A stretch of 64,000 bases of DNA from Myxococcales bacterium (GTDB lineage Bacteria; Myxococcota; UBA727; GCA-2721815), in NCBI GenBank assembly GCA_002721815.1, contig PBLQ01000037.1, positions 35,346 through 99,345 of the forward strand. The letters run 5' to 3'. The notes beneath the pieces were generated by a model. That model was not told the origin of the DNA. It searched no databases and saw nothing but the letters and a program-made list of their open reading frames with translations. This document shows, in pieces, positions 57,296 to 64,000 of this stretch (positions are counted from its first letter, which is position 1; every line of letters starts with the position of its first letter). Position numbers and translations under genes: made by a program.

Positions 57296-58672
57296 ATGGC
57301 TAACTTTCTACCAATGAAAACCAGACCCCTTCCCCCCCTCCCGTGGGGTCCTGAAAACACAGTAACCCTCCGTTTTATTGGTCTTTTCTGCGTCATCGGA
57401 CTGGGTTTGCTGGGATTCGTACACCAACGGTTTGGCCATATGATCGTCCAAGACCGCTTTCAACTGTCCGGGTTCCTTACCCTATTGGCCCTCACGGGTG
57501 CCGGTGCCCTGCTCATGAGGGCATCGCCCAAATGGCTTCTCGGCCTGGCCGTTTGCGTTCGATTGGCTTGGTTCATCAACGAACCCGCTTTCACCGATGA
57601 TCATTTTCGTTATTTGCATGAAGGCCAAGCGAGCCTTACCCACCTGGCGGCCCCCTACAATTTTCCGCCCGCTGATTTGGTCCATCAACCAGGACATCCA
57701 TGGGCCGCACAAGTCAACCATGCTCAAGTGACTTCAAGTTACTTCCCCTTGCTTCAACTGTTTTTCGCGCTGACAGCCGTGATGGGCGCATTGGCTGGAC
57801 ATCAGTTGCTGTGGTTACAACTGATGTTGATGCTCTTTGAAATGGGTCTGTTGTTTTTCATATGGCGACACAGTCTCTCCAACCAGCCAACCCAATCCAG
57901 CTCGTTTGCCATGTACGCTTTTCACCCGCTGCCACTGCTGGAAGTATACGGCAACAGTCACAGCGATATCATCGGCGTTTTTCTTTTGGTGATCAGTGTT
58001 TTTTCTTTGCAGCGGTTTCAGTTGTGGCGCGCTCTCTTACTGGCAGCCGCTGCCCACGTCAAACCATTCATATTGGCGTTCCTATTATTTCTTGGTGACA
58101 CCAAACGAAAAAAACTGTTTGCATGGGCATGCCTATTCTTCTTCGGCATGATGTTACCCCATTATCTCTTGGGCGCCAACGTCATGGGGGGCTTTTTCAC
58201 TTACGCCGAACACTGGCACGCTTTCAGTGTTGGTTTTGATTTCTTTGATGCGCTCCTGCGTCTGGTTCACCCTCATGCTTCAGGTTGGATACCGAGGCTC
58301 GCATGTGGCGCTGGATGGTTGTGCTCACTGTTCTTTATTTGGCGCAGCGATTCGGACAACATGTCCCAAGACACCCGACTCTTTTGGACCATGTTCACGT
58401 TCTGGTTGTTTTTCCCCACCGTTCACCCTTGGTATTTGCTTTGGCTGCTGCCTTTCGCTTGTATGGACCGGAACACATTTGGCTGGCTGTGGTGCGCCAT
58501 CTGGCTCGGGCATTATTTGGTCTTACCGAACTTCCATGCGGGGATGGGCTGGCAAGAACCCCTCTGGCCACGGTTGATTTTGATTAGTGGTGGGTTGGGA
58601 CTCTTGACTTGGAAACTGCTCCGGCGGGCATCGCGCGAAAAAACCCCAACGTCCAAAGATTGTGCCAGCTAA
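57296..58672 (+). CDS. Multi-spanning GT-C glycosyltransferase (GT87/DUF2029-like)
   Basis: A 458-residue inner-membrane protein with about ten membrane segments. The loop after the third segment holds FTDDHFRYLHEG, the DD motif plus RYLxDG pattern seen in polyprenyl-phosphate-sugar-using mannosyltransferases of the GT87 group. HPWYLLWLLPF in the late part is also typical. It would add a sugar on the periplasmic face. Its 3' end overlaps the gene on the other strand by 89 bases, so the tails are read on both strands. Confidence 0.75.
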   Translation: MANFLPMKTRPLPPLPWGPENTVTLRFIGLFCVIGLGLLGFVHQRFGHMIVQDRFQLSGFLTLLALTGAGALLMRASPKWLLGLAVCVRLAWFINEPAFTDDHFRYLHEGQASLTHLAAPYNFPPADLVHQPGHPWAAQVNHAQVTSSYFPLLQLFFALTAVMGALAGHQLLWLQLMLMLFEMGLLFFIWRHSLSNQPTQSSSFAMYAFHPLPLLEVYGNSHSDIIGVFLLVISVFSLQRFQLWRALLLAAAAHVKPFILAFLLFLGDTKRKKLFAWACLFFFGMMLPHYLLGANVMGGFFTYAEHWHAFSVGFDFFDALLRLVHPHASGWIPRLACGAGWLCSLFFIWRSDSDNMSQDTRLFWTMFTFWLFFPTVHPWYLLWLLPFACMDRNTFGWLWCAIWLGHYLVLPNFHAGMGWQEPLWPRLILISGGLGLLTWKLLRRASREKTPTSKDCAS

Positions 58673-60122
58673 AATAACAAAATCCAAAAGCGAGCAAGAG
58701 CAGAAATGGCAATAACCCCCATACCCCCTGCACCACACACTGAGACAAGGACACCAGATAAGCAACGGCAAAAAACAACTCGATACCGCATTGCCACTTT
58801 TGAATGGATATTTGCCGCTCCTCTTCGCGGCCTTTGGGGGTACGTCGAAAAGGAACAGATGTGGGGCCCATGAGCCCCGACAGCGCGCCCGCGCAATTAT
58901 TGAAGACCAAGGCCCCGCTCAAGCTAAGGGCCAACAACACATGCCAGGTCTTTTTTTGCCAGCTCAACGAACCGGGCAACCCCCGCCAAAAGAAGAGGGC
59001 CATGGGCAGAAACACGCCACAAAACAATGCACCACCCCACAAGAAGCGTTCCCAGGAAAACCCATTGGCATCCGCAACAAAAGGATAAAAAGGCAGCGAG
59101 GTCACCAGCAACGCCAAGGGGAAATAGGCAAAGTTCTGCAGAAGGATCGCTGGTTTGTCGTCATAACTCAAAAGCCAACGCCAATCGGCGTTTTTCGGTC
59201 GGCAGTGTTTCCTTGCTGTTTGGATTCCCCCACAAACCCATCGATGCTGCTGGGTTCGCCAAGCAGCCAACGTCACTGGCAAAGAAGCTGGGACCACCAC
59301 GTCATGGACATATCTAAAAGTCCAGCCAATCTTCGAAGCGCGCAGCGACAAATCCAAATCTTCGGTTACCGTATCTGCCGACCATCCTCCGGCAGCGTCG
59401 ATGGCTTCCCGACGCCACATCCCTGCGGTCCCATTAAAATTGAAAAACCACTTCAATCCATTTCGAACCCGGTGTTCCACAGAAAAATGCGCATTGAGTA
59501 ATGTGGCCTGCGCACGGGTTAACCAAGACTCCTCTCCATTGAGGTGCCCCCATCGGGCTTGCACCATCCCGACCCCTGGCCCATCAAAATGAGGCAAAAG
59601 GCGACGTAAAAAATCGGGTTTGGGAACAAAGTCTGCGTCAAAAACAGCCACGAAGGGGGCGGCACTGCTGGTCAGTCCGTGGGCCAAGGCCCCCGCTTTG
59701 AACCCCTTTCTATCCGAACGACGCACATGGCAGATGTCCAAGCCTTGTGCCTGCAAAAAGGCCACCTGCCGCTTCACTAGCTGCGAGGTCTCATCCGTGG
59801 AATCATCTAAGATTTGAATACTCAAGAGATGGCTGGGGTAGTCCAAGGCGCCAACCGCCCGAACCACCCGCTCGCAGCAAGAGGGTTCATTGTACAAAGG
59901 TACTTGGACCAAAATGGGGGGAAGCTCGCCCTCCCAAACCGGTGTGGCTTGTTGGGACAGATGACGCCCCAGCCACAGCAGATACAACCGATGCCATGAA
60001 AACACCCCTAATATGAGGCACAAGCCATGAATATAACTGGGAAAAAGTTCGGTCATGGGTCCTGTTGTAGCCCACGGGATATCTTTTGCAAAGCACAGCC
60101 TTTCTCGAGGATAAGGGTTCAT
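58584..60122 (-). CDS. Family 2 processive glycosyltransferase (cellulose/mannan synthase type)
   Basis: A 512-residue membrane enzyme. The catalytic set is complete: LVQVPLYNEP, ILDDSTDET, FDADFVPKPDFL, TEDLDLSLRASKIGW and QQHRWVCGG. These D, DxD, TED and QxxRW motifs mark processive GT2 enzymes of the CesA/CsbB/mannan-synthase group. One N-terminal and four or five C-terminal membrane segments make the pore. The start could be the ATG at 60122 or, with a better AGGA upstream, the ATG at 60056. The product is a beta-linked polysaccharide; which sugar is unknown. It lies opposite rseP and tail-to-tail with the GT-C gene. Confidence 0.88.
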   Translation of the reverse strand: MNPYPRERLCFAKDIPWATTGPMTELFPSYIHGLCLILGVFSWHRLYLLWLGRHLSQQATPVWEGELPPILVQVPLYNEPSCCERVVRAVGALDYPSHLLSIQILDDSTDETSQLVKRQVAFLQAQGLDICHVRRSDRKGFKAGALAHGLTSSAAPFVAVFDADFVPKPDFLRRLLPHFDGPGVGMVQARWGHLNGEESWLTRAQATLLNAHFSVEHRVRNGLKWFFNFNGTAGMWRREAIDAAGGWSADTVTEDLDLSLRASKIGWTFRYVHDVVVPASLPVTLAAWRTQQHRWVCGGIQTARKHCRPKNADWRWLLSYDDKPAILLQNFAYFPLALLVTSLPFYPFVADANGFSWERFLWGGALFCGVFLPMALFFWRGLPGSLSWQKKTWHVLLALSLSGALVFNNCAGALSGLMGPTSVPFRRTPKGREEERQISIQKWQCGIELFFAVAYLVSLSQCVVQGVWGLLPFLLLLAFGFCYFSWHNLWTLGFFRAMPAGAVSKSRVPTHH

Positions 60123-60177
60123 TTAATTGGTTGCTCGTAGTACACCCCGTTCATGATCATGAATAAGGGAGCGCGTT

Positions 60178-61239
60178 GTGTTTAGTGGCTGGAGTGCATT
60201 TCAAATATTATTGGCCATCCTAGGGGTCGGATTCCTCATCGCCTTTCACGAATTGGGGCATTATTGGGTGGCCCGCAAGACAGGCATGCGGGTACTGCGC
60301 TACTCCATCGGCTTTGGACCCGCGCTTTGGCACAAAACCATTAATAACATTGAGTACCGCATTGCGTTGCTTCCCCTTGGCGGTTTCGTCCACATCTTCG
60401 GTATGAGCCCTCTCGAAGAAGGAGCACGGGAAGACCCACGATCTTTCATTAACCGTCCCTACTGGGCGAAAATGGCAGTTGTATTTGCCGGACCTTTTTT
60501 CAACTACGCCTTGGCCGTGGTTTTGTTTTTCTCAGTGTTTTGGATTTTCTCTACGGGCAATTCGCTCATGCTCAAGATCTCGGACGTGCTACCCGAATCT
60601 GCCGCAGCCGAAGCAGGTCTCCAAAGCGAAGACGTCATCATTGGGATGAATAATGGCGGTCTCACCAGCACCGAAGCATTTTTAGCTGCCATCAGCACCG
60701 CAAAAACCACGCCGCTCCCCCTGCGTGTGGCACGCCCCATAGATGGCCAGGAAAAACCGGAGATCGTCAACCTCAGCGTCCTCCCTAAGTCTGATGAGGC
60801 TGGCAACATGCGACTTGGGATTCGATACACCCCCTTGGGATTTTCCTTTACCGGCGCAGTTCAAGAAGCGTTTTACCAGCCTTGGAAGCAGAGTATCGGC
60901 ACCCTCGAAGCTTTGGGCAGTAAAATATTTGGTAAAGGCAAAGACATCCAAGTAGGCGGCATCGTGGAGGTGACACGGCAGCTCACAGTGGCCGCTGAAA
61001 AAGGTTATCGCAACCTTCTGTGGATGCTCGGCTCTTTGTCGGTGGTGCTCGGTTTGTTTAACTTGGTGCCCATTCCCGCTCTTGACGGCTCTCGCATGCT
61101 GTTCTTGACCGTCGAGCGGCTATTAGGACGGGAAATAAACCCCACCTTCCAAATCTGGATCAATGTGGTCGGCTTGGTTTTCCTGCTGGGATTGATGGCA
61201 GTTCTGACTGTTTTTGATGTGATGCGGCTCCTCGAATAA
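60178..61239 (+). CDS. rseP: RIP metalloprotease RseP (site-2 protease)
   Basis: A 353-residue inner-membrane protease. The zinc motif HELGH is at residues 24-28, and the second zinc/active-site motif NLVPIPALDGSRM comes near residue 299. A single PDZ domain lies between (about 115-205; E. coli RseP has two, 450 residues). It cuts membrane-bound anti-sigma factors. The start is GTG. It is not in the usual dxr-rseP-bamA cluster. The stop is 12 bases from the fabH stop on the other strand. Confidence 0.92.
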   Translation: MFSGWSAFQILLAILGVGFLIAFHELGHYWVARKTGMRVLRYSIGFGPALWHKTINNIEYRIALLPLGGFVHIFGMSPLEEGAREDPRSFINRPYWAKMAVVFAGPFFNYALAVVLFFSVFWIFSTGNSLMLKISDVLPESAAAEAGLQSEDVIIGMNNGGLTSTEAFLAAISTAKTTPLPLRVARPIDGQEKPEIVNLSVLPKSDEAGNMRLGIRYTPLGFSFTGAVQEAFYQPWKQSIGTLEALGSKIFGKGKDIQVGGIVEVTRQLTVAAEKGYRNLLWMLGSLSVVLGLFNLVPIPALDGSRMLFLTVERLLGREINPTFQIWINVVGLVFLLGLMAVLTVFDVMRLLE

Positions 61240-61251
61240 GCCGCTCAACAC

Positions 61252-62259
61252 TTAAAAGCGAACCAGTGCTGTTCCCCAGGTAAAACCTGAACCAAAGCCG
61301 GTCATGGCCACCAAGTCACCGCGTTTGATTTTGCCGCTATCCACGCACTCGGCCAAACAAATGGGAATGGATGCAGCGGAAGAGTTCCCGTATTTTTGAA
61401 TGTTGTTATAGGTTTTTTCAGGTGGGACCTTGAGCTGTGAACCCACAAATTCATTGATACGCATATTGGCCTGATGAAACAAAAAGAAATCCACGTCATC
61501 AATGGAGACGTTGCTTTCAGCCAAACCCTCACGAATCACTTCGGGCATCCGAGTAACGGCATTTTTGAAAACGAAGCGCCCGTCCATTTTTGGGAATTGC
61601 ATGCCCTCTTCAAGCATGTCGTTGGTGATCATGGTGGGCGCATGCGCCATTCCAGGCGCATCTACCCACAGTTTGTCCGCATGTTTTCCTTGGGCGTGAA
61701 GACGCATCGAAAGGAATCCCTGATTTTCTTCTGTGGCAGGTTCGAGCAATACGGCCCCCGCACCATCGCCAAACAGCACGGCAACATCTCTACCACGGGT
61801 GGCAAACTCCACACCTCGAGAGTGAATCTCAACGCCCACCACCAAAACTCTTTCGTACTGACCGCTAGATACGAATAACTCCCCAACATTGAGTGCGTAC
61901 AAAAAGCCCGTACATTGACAGCGCACATCCATGGCTGGTGCGGTCCCCATGCCCAGTCGCTCTTGCAAAAAAGCGGAATTGCCTGGGAAAAAGTGCTCTG
62001 GGGATAAAGTGGCCACCACCAACAAATCAATATCGGCGCCGGTGACTCCTGCTTTTTCCATGGCAGCAAGGCACGCTTTTTCAGCCAAATCTGTAGGGCT
62101 GGTGTCGTCATCAACGTAGCGCCGTTCTTTAATTCCACTGCGTTGCTGGATCCACTCGTCACTGGTGTCCATTAATTTCGCCAATTCATCATTGGTCACC
62201 ACACGAGGTGGCACGTACATTCCTGTTCCACTAATTTTGACTGCGCGACCATATTTCAT
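61252..62259 (-). CDS. fabH: 3-oxoacyl-ACP synthase III
   Basis: A 335-residue enzyme that starts fatty-acid chains by joining acetyl-CoA (or another acyl-CoA) to malonyl-ACP. The catalytic residues are seen: Cys116 in CQCTGF, His in LFHQANMRI and Asn in YGNSSAASIP. Further signatures are GTGMYVPPRVVTND, DTSDEWIQQRSGIKERRY and the end GFGSGFTWGTALVRF. The protein may be FabH proper or one of its close paralogs; a second copy was not seen. An isolated gene, not in the fab cluster. Confidence 0.93.
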   Translation of the reverse strand: MKYGRAVKISGTGMYVPPRVVTNDELAKLMDTSDEWIQQRSGIKERRYVDDDTSPTDLAEKACLAAMEKAGVTGADIDLLVVATLSPEHFFPGNSAFLQERLGMGTAPAMDVRCQCTGFLYALNVGELFVSSGQYERVLVVGVEIHSRGVEFATRGRDVAVLFGDGAGAVLLEPATEENQGFLSMRLHAQGKHADKLWVDAPGMAHAPTMITNDMLEEGMQFPKMDGRFVFKNAVTRMPEVIREGLAESNVSIDDVDFFLFHQANMRINEFVGSQLKVPPEKTYNNIQKYGNSSAASIPICLAECVDSGKIKRGDLVAMTGFGSGFTWGTALVRF

Positions 62260-62274
62260 GAGGGGATCCTTTCA

Positions 62275-62309
62275 AATTAAAAAGCCCGATCTGATGTAAC
62301 AGACCGGGC
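62275..62309 (-). terminator. Rho-independent terminator after the barrel gene
   Basis: A 10-base-pair stem with one G-U pair (62284-62293 with 62300-62309) and a six-base loop, followed in the RNA by UUUUU and AAUUU. It lies about 30 bases after the barrel-gene stop and before the fabH start. Confidence 0.88.
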
Positions 62310-62340
62310 CATAAAGCTAAAGTTGTACCTCGCTTAAGAC

Positions 62341-64000
62341 TTAGAATTGGAAACCTAATTCGATACCCATGGAAGTTTGCCAGGTGTTGGCGAAACCAAT
62401 GGGATTCATGTAGTAGTTGGCTCCCTCATATTCAGCCGTCTCCAGTGGGGTTACGCCATCGGCGGCGGTGGTCGAAACGCGAAATGCCCTTTGCGCAGCA
62501 ACATTGAAGAATAAAATCGGCAGAATGGCGATACGGCCACCCACGTAAAGAATTTCATTATCTCTAGAAAAGGAGAAGGCTTGCGAGAAGTCTTCAAAGT
62601 TTCGGAGGTAATAGGTACCGAAGAGCTGGAGCCATTTCATCCCACCCGTCTCCATGTGAAACGCGAGGTTACGAGCGCCAACATCGCCTTCGAATCCTTC
62701 CATTTTAACCGCGTCCTCATAGGTTACCGTGAGGCCAATGGCATCGATGAGGGAGTAACTCAACTCGAGATAATGCCCTAAGCGCATACCTGTTCCGGCT
62801 TGGCTTTCAAGGTAAGCGAGTTTGGTGGGCTGACTGGCACTGTTAATCCCGTTGGATGCGAACTGAAACTTTTGCACTTCGTAAATACTATTGAAGTAAC
62901 TCGGCAAGTATTGCGCACCAAAGGTACGCCCTTCGGCGCGGATGCGCATGGCATGAACTGACTTCATTTCTCGGGCCGCCTTACCCATACGCACATCATC
63001 AGTTTCTTCGTCCAAGGAACGAACGGGCTTGGAGCCAAAGTTCAAACGAAACAATGCACCCAACGTTGCCCCACCATCACCGAAAGTTCCGCTACCATCG
63101 GACAGAGGTAACACCAGTTGAGAATAATCACCGTAAATTTTGATATCGGTGTTATTCGTTTTTAATACTTTCACTTCCGCATCGACACCGAAACCTGAGG
63201 CAGCATAGCCAGGCGTGTATAAAAGGTTCCCTGAGCCGTCGGCATACAGAAAGCCATTGTCTGCTTTAACGATTTCGGTCGGCGCGTTCAAATCGGTCAC
63301 GTACGAGGCGCCGACGCTTAAAGTCTTCGCCATCAGGTTATCAGAGAACATGCCCATTGGTTTTAAGAAGAATAAAGCACCAAGCACATCAGGACTTGGC
63401 CATGGACCACCAACGAATTCAAAACCACCAGCGCTGCCATAAGCGTCAAAGGCAGCAAAGAGGTTATCCTCATCGATGTCTACATTGGGGGAATAGCGAC
63501 GCATCAATTGGCCGTGGCCGATGGTCTTGCTGTTGACGCGATTGAGGTCGAGATAAAAGTTGTCTTCCTTTCGGCCCCAGCTGAGGTTGCGCAAGGGACG
63601 CAAGAAATCCTCTAATTGGTCCCAATCCTCTACACGAACGGTCCCTGCGTTGTTGGCCATATTGCCGTAGGAATCAAAATCCCAAACGTCGAAGCCTCGT
63701 GTATCCAAAACCTCGACACGAATCGGCGCCCCCAAACCCATTGCAAATTTCCCGATATTCAAAGAGAGATTCGGGATCAATTCGGCGTAAATTACGTCGT
63801 CGATATTCGCGTAACCCAAGCCAATACCAAAAGCCTGCCATTGGTTGACCAGTTGTACGCTGCCCAATCGCGTCAGCTCACCTTTATGAAACTCAAGGAT
63901 GGGCTCGGGTGGTCCTTCATTTTCGTCTTTTTTCTGTTCACCTTCAGCGGCGGCTTCACCTTCAGCGGCGGCTTCACCTTCAGCGGCGGCTTCACCTTCA
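62341..64000 (-). CDS. Large outer-membrane barrel (porin-like) protein, 5' end outside window
   Basis: The frame is open to the right edge; 552 residues are visible and the N-terminus is missing. The visible part starts with a low-complexity stretch of EGEAAA repeats, then a Lys/Asp/Glu linker, and from there an outer-membrane barrel of alternating strands (FKHGELTRLGSVQLVNQWQAF start, with IDDVIYAELIPNLSLNIG near the beginning and SMGIELGFQF at the end). The terminal Phe and the strand pattern fit a 14-18-strand porin. No family can be named. The stop at 62341 is followed by a strong terminator. A TTG start at 63867 is not credible, as the frame continues. Confidence 0.65.
   Translation of the reverse strand, partial: EGEAAAEGEAAAEGEAAAEGEQKKDENEGPPEPILEFHKGELTRLGSVQLVNQWQAFGIGLGYANIDDVIYAELIPNLSLNIGKFAMGLGAPIRVEVLDTRGFDVWDFDSYGNMANNAGTVRVEDWDQLEDFLRPLRNLSWGRKEDNFYLDLNRVNSKTIGHGQLMRRYSPNVDIDEDNLFAAFDAYGSAGGFEFVGGPWPSPDVLGALFFLKPMGMFSDNLMAKTLSVGASYVTDLNAPTEIVKADNGFLYADGSGNLLYTPGYAASGFGVDAEVKVLKTNNTDIKIYGDYSQLVLPLSDGSGTFGDGGATLGALFRLNFGSKPVRSLDEETDDVRMGKAAREMKSVHAMRIRAEGRTFGAQYLPSYFNSIYEVQKFQFASNGINSASQPTKLAYLESQAGTGMRLGHYLELSYSLIDAIGLTVTYEDAVKMEGFEGDVGARNLAFHMETGGMKWLQLFGTYYLRNFEDFSQAFSFSRDNEILYVGGRIAILPILFFNVAAQRAFRVSTTAADGVTPLETAEYEGANYYMNPIGFANTWQTSMGIELGFQF
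63941..64000. repeat. 18-base tandem repeat in the barrel gene
   Basis: Three perfect copies and one third of an 18-base unit (63941-63958, 63959-63976, 63977-63994, 63995-64000) reach the window edge. On the minus strand each unit encodes six residues of the EGEAAA type in frame. The copy number beyond the edge is not known. Confidence 0.95.

Overview
The window looks like a chromosomal segment of a Gram-negative, diderm member of the Myxococcota or a related deltaproteobacterial lineage with roughly even GC content. The basis is an eight-gene envelope operon laid out like the Myxococcus Nfs/Glt complexes, a protein with an AgmX/PglI-type C-terminus, many FHA, cyclic-nucleotide-binding and TPR proteins, a GltE-type TPR lipoprotein, many outer-membrane barrels, and RpoB/RpoC sequences of the myxobacterial type. 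This placement is inferred from gene content; I could not run a phylogeny. I saw no phage, insertion sequence, CRISPR array, tRNA or rRNA. The segment reads as stable core genome.

Layout, left to right. 1-2012: the end of an MlaD-like gene, then three small hypothetical genes (one a lipoprotein, one a glycine-zipper protein). 2208-6726: YqgE/AlgH, a CstA-type transporter, and a signalling pair (FHA-GGDEF and PP2C-cNMP-binding). 6951-8078: a YkgJ-like cysteine-cluster protein and a small hypothetical. 8102-36003: a run of 21 genes all on the minus strand (22 counting the small gene at 7731), with gaps of at most about 120 bases. In transcription order it holds a TolB-like/barrel protein, enolase, a small barrel protein, then the Nfs/Glt-like block (two barrels, GltC-, GltD-, GltE-, GltF- and GltG-like proteins, and a third barrel), a YbgC-type thioesterase, class II fructose-bisphosphatase (glpX), an Smr protein, TypA/BipA, a UvrD/PcrA-type helicase, phosphatidylserine decarboxylase, a TrkH/TrkA-type potassium system, a HAMP-PAS sensor and an Omp85 protein.

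36086-41204: a zinc-ribbon protein, CutA, malic enzyme MaeB, a barrel protein, YceI and a small cNMP-binding protein. 41268-51095: rpoC and rpoB, then a CinA-type protein and an HU/IHF protein. The rplKAJL genes that usually precede rpoB are absent. 51239-57248: a four-gene unit of SpoIID/LytB, a coiled-coil NYN nuclease, a membrane sensor-like protein with a conserved C-terminus, and a secreted protein. 57296-64000: two polyprenyl/polysaccharide glycosyltransferases that overlap tail to tail, RseP, FabH, and the 5'-truncated gene of a large barrel protein with an EGEAAA repeat.

The most notable system is the 21207-32452 operon. By order and domain content it could encode a trans-envelope machine: an FHA-bearing inner-membrane protein with a TonB-like periplasmic end, large periplasmic TPR proteins, an outer-membrane TPR lipoprotein and three barrels. 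In Myxococcus the paralogous machines drive gliding (Glt) or spore-coat glycan work (Nfs). Which of these applies here cannot be told from sequence. The proton-channel motor (AglRQS type) is not in this window.
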